Virus record (IMG/VR): IMGVR_UViG_3300021197_001180
Location: 1-64,000 of that record
DNA: 64,000 nt
Source: a virus
Direction: 5' to 3' (one strand)
The notes under the pieces were generated by a model. That model searched no databases. It had not been told where the DNA came from and saw only the letters and a list, made by a program, of their open reading frames with translations. The translations under genes and the position numbers were made by a program. Shown one piece after another: positions 1 to 7,479 of this stretch (its first letter is position 1; the number at the start of each line of letters is the position of its first letter).

Positions 1-188
1 ATAGGAAGGTCAAGGAAGATAGGTGCAGGGTAAGCTAACTTAAAGTTGTTTACCGTACGACACTTGCCTTTAACCTGAATAAGACCTGTTGCATGTTTAC
101 CACGCACCACATCAGCATGTAGTAGTTCTAAGAATATGTTCTTCTCTGTTTGGTAATGATTACCAGCTGTCCCAACGATGCCGCACAT
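1..188 (-). CDS. class II glutamine amidotransferase, partial (runs off left edge)
   Basis: Reading from ATG at 188 the protein begins MCGIVGTAG, the N-terminus of class II (Ntn) glutamine amidotransferases, in which Cys2 is the nucleophile that releases ammonia from glutamine. A second family-like element, RGKHATG, follows near residue 27. The frame stays open to base 1, so about 62 residues are visible. It starts two bases after the preceding membrane gene ends. With the GGCT-like gene at 433-804 and the amidoligases at 60.8-63.2 kb it fits a phage amide-ligation operon. The acceptor domain, if any, lies outside the window. Confidence 0.8.
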   Translation of the reverse strand, partial: MCGIVGTAGNHYQTEKNIFLELLHADVVRGKHATGLIQVKGKCRTVNNFKLAYPAPIFLDLP

Positions 189-190
189 AG

Positions 191-430
191 TTAAAGATCC
201 TTAATGAATTTAATTAATGGTTTGATGCAGTAATAATGTACTACTGTTACAGGTGCTGTGAATATCCAGAACCCTGAATATATACCACATCCTGCTGCTC
301 CATCATAAGCAGAAAAGTCAGGAACCAAAAGCCCTAAAGCCTTTAGCTTATCTTCTTGATGCTTAAGCAATAAGTATAACACAATACCTATGGCACTGTA
401 AAGTACTAATAGAAATAATAATATTCCCAT
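191..430 (-). CDS. small membrane protein, two predicted transmembrane segments
   Basis: 79 residues from ATG 430, directly behind the stop of the GGCT-like gene (TAA, two bases, ATG). Residues 2-22 (LLFLLVLYSAIGIVLYLLL) form one clear membrane helix and a second hydrophobic stretch lies near residues 50-66. The basic C-terminus KPLIKFIKDL is probably cytosolic. Function is unknown. It sits between two enzymes of the proposed amidoligase pathway. Confidence 0.7.
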   Translation of the reverse strand: MGILLFLLVLYSAIGIVLYLLLKHQEDKLKALGLLVPDFSAYDGAAGCGIYSGFWIFTAPVTVVHYYCIKPLIKFIKDL

Positions 431-432
431 AA

Positions 433-804
433 TTAATCTCTCTCTTTCCAATCACCTGATGCTACAGGTGGGTAAGTTGCATAACGTGAGTGTTCTAAGA
501 AGTACACCCAACATTTACGACCATCAACTAACTCAACAACCTCACGATTATAGAAGCTAGGGTAGCCTTCCAACGCATCCAAACGATGCACACGATTTTC
601 AGTATCAATCTTATAGATTTCTACTACGATGTCGGTAGGCTCCCCAGACTTCAAGAGCCCAGGAAACCCACCGCATGATATCATTCTGAATTGATCACGG
701 ATTATACCATCTTCAAGACGTTCAGCATCATCGAGTCTACCCCAATGATTACCAAAGCCAGCTCGAAGAGAGCCATACACCGCACAAAGATCACCTATTT
801 CCAT
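433..804 (-). CDS. gamma-glutamylcyclotransferase-like (AIG2/GGCT fold) protein
   Basis: 123 residues. The N-terminal VYGSLR matches the substrate-binding YGSLR/YGTLR motif of the AIG2/GGCT family, and ALEGYPSFYNR resembles the region carrying the catalytic Glu. Family members cyclise and release gamma-glutamyl groups. The ATG overlaps the end of the upstream gene, with AAGAGG eight bases ahead of it. GGCT-like proteins are known partners of phage amidoligase and ATP-grasp operons, where they may trim or reverse gamma-glutamyl links. That role here is inferred from context. Confidence 0.8.
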   Translation of the reverse strand: MEIGDLCAVYGSLRAGFGNHWGRLDDAERLEDGIIRDQFRMISCGGFPGLLKSGEPTDIVVEIYKIDTENRVHRLDALEGYPSFYNREVVELVDGRKCWVYFLEHSRYATYPPVASGDWKERD

Positions 805-1760
805 CCTAAGAACCTCTTATAAATTTTAAATTCTGAAGTCAACTGTAACACCCAACCTATTAATGCTGACTCATAGATTGGAGACTGTAATGTCTTACGA
901 TTTACACTACCCATACCACCTTCATCTTGAAACCTTTGAGTCTCAGCAACAGGAAGGAGACTATGGAATCTGTTCATTAAATACAGAGGTAGTGAAGCAG
1001 TTGGTTGCTTCCCTAAGTTAGGGTTAGTATTACCATTGAATGAGTTCAAGATGTTCTGAGTATAGTAACCTGAAGTCTCGTAGCGTTCTTCATTACGATC
1101 TTTACGTTTCATTTCAAACTCACCTTCAATGAAGCTATAGATAAGGCCTGGATCTACCTTATTCAAACGCATAACTTCATCGTCACCCATACCAATCTTA
1201 CCTGAACCACCGTTAGCTTTAGGTAATCTTGAATTACCTTGAGTCTGTAGGGTTAACTTACCTTGGCTATCCACTTTAAAATCTCTGTTCATGTTACTAA
1301 ACATAGCATAATAAACCAACAAAGCAATTGCAGGGTTAGCACCAAGTTGTACACACTGATTCCAGAAAGGTAACAGATCATTCTTACGGTGTCTAATCAT
1401 TCTAACAGCACTTGCAGCTCCAATAACACAATGGCCTGGAATATCACAACGAATGTTAATCCTAGTTTCACTTGTTAAAGTTTCCAAGTTGTTGTTATCT
1501 TGCATGTACTTAGCCCAGCTAGACTGTTCAACTACCCACTTAAGCATAGGTAAAGGATCATTCAAACCAACCTTAGAACCACCAGTCATTGTCTCACCGA
1601 AGTGAAACTGGAAGTTTGTAATCTTGTTAGTATCCCTTATGTTACCCAAGCTCCCAAAGTTACTTGCAATACGTCCTCTTGAACGACCACAGAACCCAAA
1701 GCAACCACCGCTATTAGTAGCTGTTTGTCCTTGTGTATTAGTTAATGTTACTCTTGGCAT
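795..1760 (-). CDS. conserved-looking hypothetical protein with Gly/Cys/Arg-rich N-terminus
   Basis: 321 residues, not recognised. The N-terminus holds a Gly/Cys/Ser/Arg-rich stretch (SGGCFGFCGRSRGR, residues about 17-30) followed by a folded-looking domain. A helical segment around residues 145-160 (PAIALLVYYAMFS) is hydrophobic. It overlaps the GGCT-like gene by 10 bases, so the two are probably translated together. The odd N-terminus could be a modification target of the neighbouring amide-forming enzymes, which is speculation. Confidence 0.6.
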   Translation of the reverse strand: MPRVTLTNTQGQTATNSGGCFGFCGRSRGRIASNFGSLGNIRDTNKITNFQFHFGETMTGGSKVGLNDPLPMLKWVVEQSSWAKYMQDNNNLETLTSETRINIRCDIPGHCVIGAASAVRMIRHRKNDLLPFWNQCVQLGANPAIALLVYYAMFSNMNRDFKVDSQGKLTLQTQGNSRLPKANGGSGKIGMGDDEVMRLNKVDPGLIYSFIEGEFEMKRKDRNEERYETSGYYTQNILNSFNGNTNPNLGKQPTASLPLYLMNRFHSLLPVAETQRFQDEGGMGSVNRKTLQSPIYESALIGWVLQLTSEFKIYKRFLGWK

Positions 1761-1761
1761 C

Positions 1762-1989
1762 TTAAACCTCTGTAATGAATTGATTAAAGTTATTAAACAT
1801 AGACTGAGGTAACACTAATAAACCCTTAGTCTTCTTCTGGATAGCATAGTAAGTGTTACCTAAAGTACACTGAACTTGTAGTGCTATTATAGTTTCACCT
1901 TTAGCTACATCTACTGCTTGATTCTTAAGGTTCTTTAAGTTTCTAGCATGCTTTACGATTACTCTTGATTGTCTTATGATACTAAACAT
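1762..1989 (-). CDS. hypothetical protein, 75 aa
   Basis: Start taken at ATG 1989, right after the stop of the upstream gene. The N-terminal third is strongly basic (RQSRVIVKHARNLKNLKN); the rest looks like a small mixed fold. No family recognised. Confidence 0.5.
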   Translation of the reverse strand: MFSIIRQSRVIVKHARNLKNLKNQAVDVAKGETIIALQVQCTLGNTYYAIQKKTKGLLVLPQSMFNNFNQFITEV

Positions 1990-1991
1990 AA

Positions 1992-2246
1992 TTAACACCC
2001 ATTAAGATGTACGGCATTTCTGTATAACTCATTGCCATTGTTGAACATAACCTTGTTAGCAGAAATATACTTAACAGGCCACTGAATATCTGGTCGAGCT
2101 TTAGGGCCACCTACACATTTAATTGGCCTTACGAAATGATCTTCTACTATTACTCTAGGTGTAAACATCATAGTATTTAAAGATAATACTATAAATCCTA
2201 TGAAACCTGCGAATAATACTTGTTGTATGTACTGTTTATTTAACAT
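1992..2246 (-). CDS. small membrane-anchored protein, 84 aa
   Basis: ATG at 2246 follows a GGAGA site. Residues 9-28 form one hydrophobic helix, followed by a soluble tail with a Cys-Val-Gly-Gly turn. It probably has a single N-terminal anchor with the domain outside the cytoplasm. Function unknown. Confidence 0.6.
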   Translation of the reverse strand: MLNKQYIQQVLFAGFIGFIVLSLNTMMFTPRVIVEDHFVRPIKCVGGPKARPDIQWPVKYISANKVMFNNGNELYRNAVHLNGC

Positions 2247-2309
2247 GTCTTATCTCCAATAGTTATCATAATAGACCCTCAGAATTCTAAAGGCCTACAA
2301 GTTAACTAC

Positions 2310-2549
2310 TTATATGCAGTCTTTAAGATCTTCAACCCAGACGTTTCCATCAGCTACACATTGCTCCATAGGAGTCAACTTAGCATCTTCAGGAGTTATC
2401 AAGGCTGGAGGTTCTTCAGGGACTTTGGGTTCTTCAGGGTCTGAGCTTAACACTTTATACAGGATAAAGAGTAGGAACAATAAGACCCCAAAGCCTTCAA
2501 GCATCCAAGCTAATAAACAGAAAGCTAGGAAGTATAAGAATATATCCAT
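2310..2549 (-). CDS. small membrane protein with acidic proline-rich tail
   Basis: 79 residues. Residues 2-32 are almost entirely hydrophobic (one long or two short helices). Next comes a Pro/Glu-rich linker (DPEEPKVPEEPP) and a short soluble end with two cysteines. It lies just downstream of the SPFH gene and may work with it at the membrane; this is context only. Confidence 0.55.
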   Translation of the reverse strand: MDIFLYFLAFCLLAWMLEGFGVLLFLLFILYKVLSSDPEEPKVPEEPPALITPEDAKLTPMEQCVADGNVWVEDLKDCI

Positions 2550-2560
2550 TGATCTATCCT

Positions 2561-3829
2561 TTATTTAGTTGTGTTACCCATTTCTTTAACAGACTTAAGT
2601 ACTTGAAGTTGCAATAATTTCTGCATTTCATTACTACCATCTTTAGAATCACCAGCACCACCAACGATCATTGTAGCAGGAACATTCATCCTCCCAATTG
2701 CATCAGCAATCTGACCATTCATTTCAACGTCAGCCTCAATCTGCTTAAACAACTTACCCGCTGATTGCATTGTATCTAACTTATATGCTTCAGCTTTAGC
2801 TAACGTAGTAATTACTTTAGCTTCTTCAATGGCTGCAAGAGCTTCAGCTTCTTTCTGCTTAAAGCGTTCTTCAGCAGCGATAGTTAGTTCTTTAGCTTCA
2901 TCAGCACGTTTCTTAGCATTGATAACTACTAATTCAGCATCACGCTTAGCATTTGCAATTGCAGGAGCATTCTGAATCTCAGTAGCAGCCTGTGCTTTAA
3001 TACGTTTAGTTTCACCAGTAGCTTTCTCACGTTCACCTTCCCAGAAAGCAGCCTTAGCATTAGCTTGTGCTGTTTCACCCCGGTTAGTAGCATCACGACG
3101 ATCGGCAATTTGAGTCATTGTCTTAGGCTCAAAGTCATAACCAGTAACAGTTACTTGAACGTCAGTCATATCCCATTTAGCAAAAGGGTTAGTTTGATAT
3201 AACTTAGAACCATCTTTAGCTAACTTAATAACCGAGAAGCCCATAGTTTGTGTATCAGGTGTACCATCTTTATTAACACCAACTGTAATTTCACGTTCTT
3301 CAACCATTGTAACATAAGGACCATTCTTTAATTGATCCTGTAAGGCAGCGGCAATTTGTGAACGTTTAGTTTGGTAAGCTTCTGTTGAAGTGAATAACTC
3401 AGCAGTTGTAGTAAACAAAGCACGGAAATTAGGGTCAAGTAACTTAGCACGGACTCCAGTTTCACTACGATACTTGTTGTGTAACTTAACAAATGTATCA
3501 CCGTGAGGCAAAACAGAGTCTAACTGAGCACAGATAGAACCTTTACCACCATCACCATATTGTACGATGAAACCATCATTTTGTTCGTAGTCACAAGCAC
3601 GGCCTGTTGGTGTCTTGATTGTACGTAAAGAGTTCATGTAAGGTTCTTTTGTACCGTTACCATACCAAAATGGACCACCTTTGGTTACTGTCTTCTGATC
3701 ACCAAAGAATGTTTGTACGAAATGTCGTTGACCTGCTTCATTATGTCCCATCATAGAACCATAACCCACTAAACCACCAACAACCGTAACTGCTACTAAA
3801 GCTAAACCTGCGATTAAACCTTTATTCAT
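2561..3829 (-). CDS. SPFH/band-7 (stomatin/prohibitin/flotillin-like) membrane protein
   Basis: 422 residues. An N-terminal anchor (residues 4-23, LIAGLALVAVTVVGGLVGYG) is followed by a beta-rich region compatible with an SPFH domain. A long alpha-helical coiled coil rich in Ala/Glu/Lys spans about residues 240-350. A short Gly-rich break and C-terminal helix follow. This order is typical of SPFH proteins, which oligomerise on membranes and scaffold proteases or lipid domains. Its ATG overlaps the upstream 65-residue membrane gene. A phage copy may reorganise the host inner membrane; the assignment rests on architecture, not on a clear catalytic motif. Confidence 0.65.
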   Translation of the reverse strand: MNKGLIAGLALVAVTVVGGLVGYGSMMGHNEAGQRHFVQTFFGDQKTVTKGGPFWYGNGTKEPYMNSLRTIKTPTGRACDYEQNDGFIVQYGDGGKGSICAQLDSVLPHGDTFVKLHNKYRSETGVRAKLLDPNFRALFTTTAELFTSTEAYQTKRSQIAAALQDQLKNGPYVTMVEEREITVGVNKDGTPDTQTMGFSVIKLAKDGSKLYQTNPFAKWDMTDVQVTVTGYDFEPKTMTQIADRRDATNRGETAQANAKAAFWEGEREKATGETKRIKAQAATEIQNAPAIANAKRDAELVVINAKKRADEAKELTIAAEERFKQKEAEALAAIEEAKVITTLAKAEAYKLDTMQSAGKLFKQIEADVEMNGQIADAIGRMNVPATMIVGGAGDSKDGSNEMQKLLQLQVLKSVKEMGNTTK

Positions 3830-4019
3830 TGTCTTCTCCGTTAATTTTCGACGCTAATTCGTCATTACTTTCATTAAGTTCTTTAAGCTCTTTCTGAGCC
3901 TTAAGATCCTTAGTTTCTTCCTGTGCCTTACCAATACCTTTAGTACGGTTGAAGTGCTTAAAAGCCAACCACCATACTATCGCTATCACTAATAACACCA
4001 GAGTTACTACTATATGCAT
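3822..4019 (-). CDS. single-span membrane protein with charged helical tail
   Basis: 65 residues: an N-terminal membrane helix (IVVTLVLLVIAIVWWLAF) followed by a Lys/Glu-rich helix likely to form a coiled coil. Its end overlaps the start of the SPFH gene by 8 bases, suggesting coupled translation and possibly a shared complex. Confidence 0.6.
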   Translation of the reverse strand: MHIVVTLVLLVIAIVWWLAFKHFNRTKGIGKAQEETKDLKAQKELKELNESNDELASKINGEDNE

Positions 4020-4204
4020 TAAAGTCTCCCTATTTGCATGATTGATAAACCTAAGAAGATCCCAAAGCTAATAACACTAGCCATGAAGATCCAAAAGTTC
4101 TTTGAGCCTACAGGATGATGTTCACGTCCTGCCTTATCAAAGCATTCCATAGCTACTACTAAACTTAATAGTGCCATTACTACGAATAATATTACATTAG
4201 TCAT
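4019..4204 (-). CDS. small two-helix membrane protein
   Basis: 61 residues from ATG 4204 (MTNVILFVVMALLS). A longer reading frame upstream is rejected because it lies inside the 4197-4442 gene. Two hydrophobic helices flank a short polar loop with a Cys and Gly-Arg-Glu-His-His. It overlaps both neighbours by a few bases. Confidence 0.55.
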   Translation of the reverse strand: MTNVILFVVMALLSLVVAMECFDKAGREHHPVGSKNFWIFMASVISFGIFLGLSIMQIGRL

Positions 4205-4442
4205 CTTTCTTCTCCCAGTTCTTACCAGCAACACCACATCTAGTTTTGTCGCTGAATAGTTTAAAGAATCCAATACCCTTAGAATCCTGTCTTTCATCAA
4301 AACACAGAGTAATGCGGTCTGTAATCCATTCAGTATGTCCCTTCCATTTATTATAAGTTGAGGGACTCTTAAGATTACATATCTCATTGTCAGATACTAG
4401 TGTTCTAAAGTGCCTACAGTCCTTACAGCTTTTAGTTTCCAT
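4197..4442 (-). CDS. small Cys-rich protein (possible zinc ribbon)
   Basis: 81 residues. CKDCRHF near the N-terminus, with Cys residues near 22, 47 and 70, suggests a zinc-binding knuckle of the kind common in short phage proteins. Function unknown. Starts at ATG inside the end of the upstream gene. Confidence 0.55.
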   Translation of the reverse strand: METKSCKDCRHFRTLVSDNEICNLKSPSTYNKWKGHTEWITDRITLCFDERQDSKGIGFFKLFSDKTRCGVAGKNWEKKDD

Positions 4443-4635
4443 CTTCTAGGCCCTTTATAATTTCTCTGGCGTTTAAAGCACAGATAGGAATAACTGAAAA
4501 TAGTAATATCATCAGAAGGGAAGTACCTAGTAGACTATTCTCCGATGTAAACGTATAGAATAATACAAAATGAAAAGCTACAATAAACCAAATAGTGGTG
4601 TATATAGCTAATGCTTTATAGAATAATGATTTCAC
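4432..4635 (-). CDS. two-span membrane protein, GTG start
   Basis: 67 residues from GTG 4635, which overlaps the upstream stop (GTGA). Two hydrophobic segments (about residues 8-30 and 38-56) and a short charged end. No family recognised. Confidence 0.55.
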   Translation of the reverse strand: MKSLFYKALAIYTTIWFIVAFHFVLFYTFTSENSLLGTSLLMILLFSVIPICALNAREIIKGLEDGN

Positions 4636-4811
4636 TTTAGCCCCCTAAAGAATGCTTTGTTAAAGTTTATGTTACCAAATTCTTTAACCTTCAAAGTACC
4701 TTTCTGTCTGTCACACTCAGTGAGTTCACATACTTGGTTCTTGGTCGCTAAGACTAAAGGTTCTCCTAATTTGATAGTTGATTCATCATTTAAGATTATT
4801 GATTTACTCAT
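4632..4811 (-). CDS. hypothetical protein, 59 aa
   Basis: ATG at 4811 overlaps the end of the 4808-5011 gene; the product begins MSKSIILNDESTIKLG. Short beta-rich protein with two cysteines. The stop overlaps the GTG start of the next gene, giving an unbroken chain of overlapping small genes. Function unknown. Confidence 0.6.
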   Translation of the reverse strand: MSKSIILNDESTIKLGEPLVLATKNQVCELTECDRQKGTLKVKEFGNINFNKAFFRGLK

Positions 4812-5011
4812 AATAACTCCCCTAATATAAGTTCTTTAAGTCCCTCAGGAATCTCTAGGAACTTAAGTCCGTGAGAACCATTAGGAACCGCTAAGCTTAA
4901 TTCTTGAGTACTGTTGCATCTTAACACCAAAAGACCGTCAAGGCCTTTAAGTATTACTCTAGAAGAGATACCGTGGTAGAAATGAACATCATCACCTACT
5001 ATGTAATCCAT
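4808..5011 (-). CDS. hypothetical protein, 67 aa
   Basis: Begins MDYIVGDDVHFYHG and ends GLKELILGELL; probably a small beta-barrel-like fold, not recognised. The ATG follows a GGAGA site, and the structured RNA element at 5035-5102 lies in its upstream leader. Confidence 0.6.
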   Translation of the reverse strand: MDYIVGDDVHFYHGISSRVILKGLDGLLVLRCNSTQELSLAVPNGSHGLKFLEIPEGLKELILGELL

Positions 5012-5034
5012 ATTGATCTCTCCTATTATTGAAT

Positions 5035-5102
5035 GCCCTAAAGACCCCTAACAAGCGAGGTCACGCTCGGAGTCCTCACGGTTTCTCCAAGGTCTTTAGG
5101 GC
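5035..5102 (-). ncRNA. three-way-junction RNA element, copy 1
   Basis: On the minus strand a perfect 12-bp stem (arms 5035-5046 and 5091-5102) encloses two smaller hairpins. One is a 6-bp stem UUGGAG/CUCCGA closing the 12-base loop AAACCGUGAGGA. The other is a 3-bp stem GCG/CGC with a 6-base loop. Copy 2 at 7796-7865 has the same architecture and an identical 12-base loop, while stem bases differ in a pairing-preserving way. It lies 24 bases ahead of the start of the 4808-5011 gene, so it may be a cis-regulator, processing site or terminator. Confidence 0.6.
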
Positions 5103-5197
5103 TGAAAGGTTGCTCCGCACTGGGCTACCTTATAACAGTATCTGTCGTGTAAGGTTATAAGTTTACCAGTTTAGCTAATCTTGTAAGTATCTTTCAC

Positions 5198-5242
5198 TAC
5201 TTTGTTACTTTCTCGGGAGCTACCCGATACTTTGTTACTTTC
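5198..5242. repeat. direct 15-base repeats separated by a palindrome
   Basis: TACTTTGTTACTTTC occurs at 5198-5212 and again at 5228-5242, exactly 30 bases apart. Between them is the inverted repeat TCGGG-AGCTA-CCCGA (5213-5227). This is a plausible protein-binding or regulatory site; no function is known. Confidence 0.7.
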
Positions 5243-5308
5243 GGTACTTGAGGGACTACATTTCACTATTTACAGAGCTTTCTAACTGCATTAGCAGTCA
5301 AAAGAATG

Positions 5309-5373
5309 CCCTAAAGACCCTACAGTATTACCTCTATCTCTTAAAAGGAGGCGGATCTGTAAGGTCTTTAGGG
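5309..5373 (-). terminator. long interrupted hairpin, CCCTAAAGACC family
   Basis: Arms CCCTAAAGACC (5309-5319) and GGTCTTTAGGG (5363-5373) pair perfectly. The stem continues inward with TACAG/CTGTA after one mismatch on each side. It belongs to the intergenic hairpin family of this genome but lacks the conserved 12-base loop of the two RNA elements. It could end or process the transcript after the tRNA. Confidence 0.45.
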
Positions 5374-5453
5374 ACTAAAGTGGCCGTAGGGGCTGGAGTT
5401 CCCAGCATTGAAGGTGCGACCGACCGGTTTATTTAACCTACCCTACGATAAAC

Positions 5454-5530
5454 TGGCACTCGGTAGTGGATTCGAACCACTGACTTTCTCCTTAGGAGGG
5501 AGACACTCTATCCAACTGAGTTAACCGAGC
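5454..5530 (-). tRNA. tRNA-Arg, anticodon CCU
   Basis: A 77-base cloverleaf on the minus strand. The acceptor stem is GCTCGGT/ACCGAGT with a G-U first pair, the D-arm is CTCAGTTGGATAGAG, the anticodon stem is TCTCC/GGAGA with loop CTCCTAA (anticodon CCT), and the T-arm is AGTGGTTCGAATCCACT. Discriminator G and an encoded CCA follow. It would read AGG, a codon that is frequent in the phage genes. The first ten bases overlap the end of the metallophosphoesterase gene. Confidence 0.93.
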
Positions 5531-6030
5531 AAATTTAATCGACTAAAAGCCTCTGAAAGAACCTCTTGGAGATCTCTAGGCTTAAAGTCTGTCTTGTCAA
5601 CGCACAAATTGACATACCGATTGTCTGGTACGTCATAAGTGTGTAAATGACCATGAATATTTAATCTTCTACCTCTAAATTCCTGTGGATGTATAGGACA
5701 ATGGGTAAACCAACATCCTTTCTTTGACCACATTGAGTGAATTGAGTCATAGCAGTCCACTATTTGCTGAAAAGGAACCTGTCTATCAGTCTCATGATTA
5801 CCCATTATCAGTGTCTTCTTAAGACATTTGATAGAATTTACTCTCTCCTGCCAGAATGGAGTGAAAGCTACGTCACCTAGAAGCAACAAATGGTCTCTCT
5901 TGGAGACTGAAGAGGCTAAATTATCAAATATAACCTCGTTGTGTTCCTCAACTGACGTAAAACCCTCTCGGAACTTGAGGATATTAGCATGACCTAGATG
6001 TAAATCACTTGAAATCATGATTTTAGACAT
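5521..6030 (-). CDS. calcineurin-like metallophosphoesterase
   Basis: 169 residues with the family motifs in order: SSDLHLGH (residues 7-14), GDVAF, GNHE, THCPIHP and HGHLH. Together these ligate two metal ions and hydrolyse phosphoester bonds, so it is probably an active phosphatase or nuclease; the substrate is unknown. The last codons, including the TAA, lie inside the tRNA-Arg gene, so one transcript must serve as both message end and tRNA precursor. An upstream GGAGAATAAC gives a good ribosome site. Confidence 0.9.
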   Translation of the reverse strand: MSKIMISSDLHLGHANILKFREGFTSVEEHNEVIFDNLASSVSKRDHLLLLGDVAFTPFWQERVNSIKCLKKTLIMGNHETDRQVPFQQIVDCYDSIHSMWSKKGCWFTHCPIHPQEFRGRRLNIHGHLHTYDVPDNRYVNLCVDKTDFKPRDLQEVLSEAFSRLNLLG

Positions 6031-6090
6031 GTTATTCTCCTTAAATAATTACTAACTTAAAGCCCTTGAGCCTTAAGGTACTAATTACTC

Positions 6091-6183
6091 TTAAAATATA
6101 CAAATTAAAATCATAACCATAAAGAGAACAATAAAGCTTCCTACTTCATTACCTCCTCCGCCATTCCTTCCGCCGCTATTCAT
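6091..6183 (-). CDS. tiny glycine-rich single-span membrane peptide
   Basis: 30 residues: a Gly/Asn-rich head (MNSGGRNGGGGNE) followed by one hydrophobic helix to the C-terminus. GGAGGT lies just ahead of the ATG and ends the upstream gene. Below the usual gene-calling length; accepted because of the ribosome site, the tight spacing and the membrane pattern. Function unknown. Confidence 0.5.
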   Translation of the reverse strand: MNSGGRNGGGGNEVGSFIVLFMVMILICIF

Positions 6184-6184
6184 A

Positions 6185-6310
6185 TTAACCTCCGTAAATA
6201 AACAATTTAATGGTATCTTGTACTATCCAACCTACTAAACTCAAAGTAGTTGCAGCTAAGAGATAGTAGATAGTTAATGCAAAGTATACTTCAAACTTGT
6301 ACCAACTCAT
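6185..6310 (-). CDS. small membrane protein, 41 aa
   Basis: Starts MSWYKFEVYFALT at ATG 6310, overlapping the end of the upstream gene by four bases. Mostly hydrophobic with one clear helix. Its last codons GGAGGT form the ribosome site of the next peptide. Confidence 0.55.
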   Translation of the reverse strand: MSWYKFEVYFALTIYYLLAATTLSLVGWIVQDTIKLFIYGG

Positions 6311-6561
6311 TTACCGTACTCTCCACCCTTAGAGAAATTACTAGAAGGTAGGTAGTACTTATCAGCACCTGCTATAATCCCTAAGAACAAGTCACCTGAT
6401 TGTCCTCCCTGTCTTATCTCAAAGATAGGGTAACGACCAGCTTGGATGTTCTTGTTACCTACAAACTCCGCAGAACCTAAAGGATTACAACATGAACCAT
6501 CTTCAAGGCTTATGAGTCTTAAAGAACTTGCAGGATGAGGTGATAAATCAGTTAATTTCAT
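6307..6561 (-). CDS. hypothetical protein, 84 aa
   Basis: Start chosen at ATG 6561 (MKLTDLSPHPASS), overlapping the end of the upstream gene; the longer frame would lie inside that gene. Beta-rich composition with Cys-Cys near residue 25 and several Gly turns. Not recognised. Confidence 0.55.
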   Translation of the reverse strand: MKLTDLSPHPASSLRLISLEDGSCCNPLGSAEFVGNKNIQAGRYPIFEIRQGGQSGDLFLGIIAGADKYYLPSSNFSKGGEYGK

Positions 6562-6739
6562 TCTGTTTCTCCATACAGTGCCCAGTAAATAACTGCTTAG
6601 CATACAGTGGATCTACCATATGTAAGTCACCATTAACAGGATACTTACTATAATAGCAATCCCACATAATCATTGGGGATGGTAGATATCTTAAGATAAT
6701 AGGATTGTCTCCATTATCTATTATTAATTTCTTTAACAT
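6548..6739 (-). CDS. hypothetical protein, 63 aa
   Basis: Start at ATG 6739 (MLKKLIIDNGDNP) with AAGGAA seven bases ahead. Aromatic-rich middle (MWDCYYSKYP). It overlaps the next gene by 14 bases. No family recognised. Confidence 0.5.
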   Translation of the reverse strand: MLKKLIIDNGDNPIILRYLPSPMIMWDCYYSKYPVNGDLHMVDPLYAKQLFTGHCMEKQNEIN

Positions 6740-6805
6740 AGTCGATTTCCTTGTTTTAAAGTTAATCATAATAGCCCCTAGAACCTAAGGGCTACAAGTT
6801 TAACT

Positions 6806-7408
6806 CTAATCTTCACTCTTGTGAGCTACATCAGCAGATTGCTCTGTATGCTCTTTGAACTTAGTAACCATTTCAGTAGCTTTCTTCTGAACTCTACGTA
6901 ATAGTCTTAAAGCAAACATAAAGCCAACACAACTAATTATATAGATGGTAGGCCACATGAAGTAATTAAAGAGTATAGATGCAAAGACAAAGATACCTAT
7001 TATCACTATTAAGTGTAAGATATAAACACCAATACCTGATTTACCATTAAGTTCATCCGCCCATTTCTGAGCTGGAGCCATATAACTAAATCTAGTATCA
7101 CGGTCAGTCATAGTCTGTGTATTAGAACCACTCTTATAATGATATTTCTTACCATTAGTCACATGATAACCACAAGACTTCTTGGTTACTTTCCATTCAC
7201 ATTTCGATGGAATGAACGAAGTAGCTTTCTTAATGAACCAATCGCCATACTCACTTTCTGTTTCGTCAATGAAGGACCAAATATAACTACCAATAATATT
7301 AATAATGGGAGCAAGACTACCGACACTAAATATAACAAAAGCAATACACAGACTAATTGACGCAAAAATGTTAGTTTCAAGAATGAAGTTGATAAATTGT
7401 TCAAACAT
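6806..7408 (-). CDS. multi-span membrane protein, 200 aa
   Basis: ATG 7408 follows GGAGGAACT. Two hydrophobic N-terminal segments (residues about 15-45), a central soluble region with Cys-Gly and a Lys/Tyr-rich stretch, then two more membrane spans (about 135-175) and a charged tail. The N-in topology with a central loop is not diagnostic. Function unknown. Confidence 0.6.
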   Translation of the reverse strand: MFEQFINFILETNIFASISLCIAFVIFSVGSLAPIINIIGSYIWSFIDETESEYGDWFIKKATSFIPSKCEWKVTKKSCGYHVTNGKKYHYKSGSNTQTMTDRDTRFSYMAPAQKWADELNGKSGIGVYILHLIVIIGIFVFASILFNYFMWPTIYIISCVGFMFALRLLRRVQKKATEMVTKFKEHTEQSADVAHKSED

Positions 7409-7440
7409 AGTTCCTCCAGTTATAATAAACAACCACAAAA

Positions 7441-7467
7441 CCCCCTAGATCTTTAAGACCTAAGGGG
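7441..7467 (-). terminator. intergenic hairpin, CCCCTA family
   Basis: CCCCCTA faces TAAGGGG across a 13-base loop, followed by a shared flank GGCTTTAGGGTTACTT also found at 8732 and 9044. It lies right behind the lipoprotein gene stop on the minus strand, as expected for a transcription end. Confidence 0.45.
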
Positions 7468-7479
7468 CTTTAGGGTTAC

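Larger units (their letters stand above)
5103..5453. other. non-coding gap between small-gene run and tRNA
   Basis: No convincing gene on either strand. It holds the direct repeats at 5198-5242 and the long hairpin at 5309-5373, plus AT-rich spacer. A 62-codon plus-strand frame here lies across the hairpin and has no good ribosome site. Confidence 0.6.

Noticed and set aside
5248-5436. 62-codon plus-strand frame
   Set aside because: Spans the 5309-5373 hairpin, has no ribosome site, and runs against all local genes.
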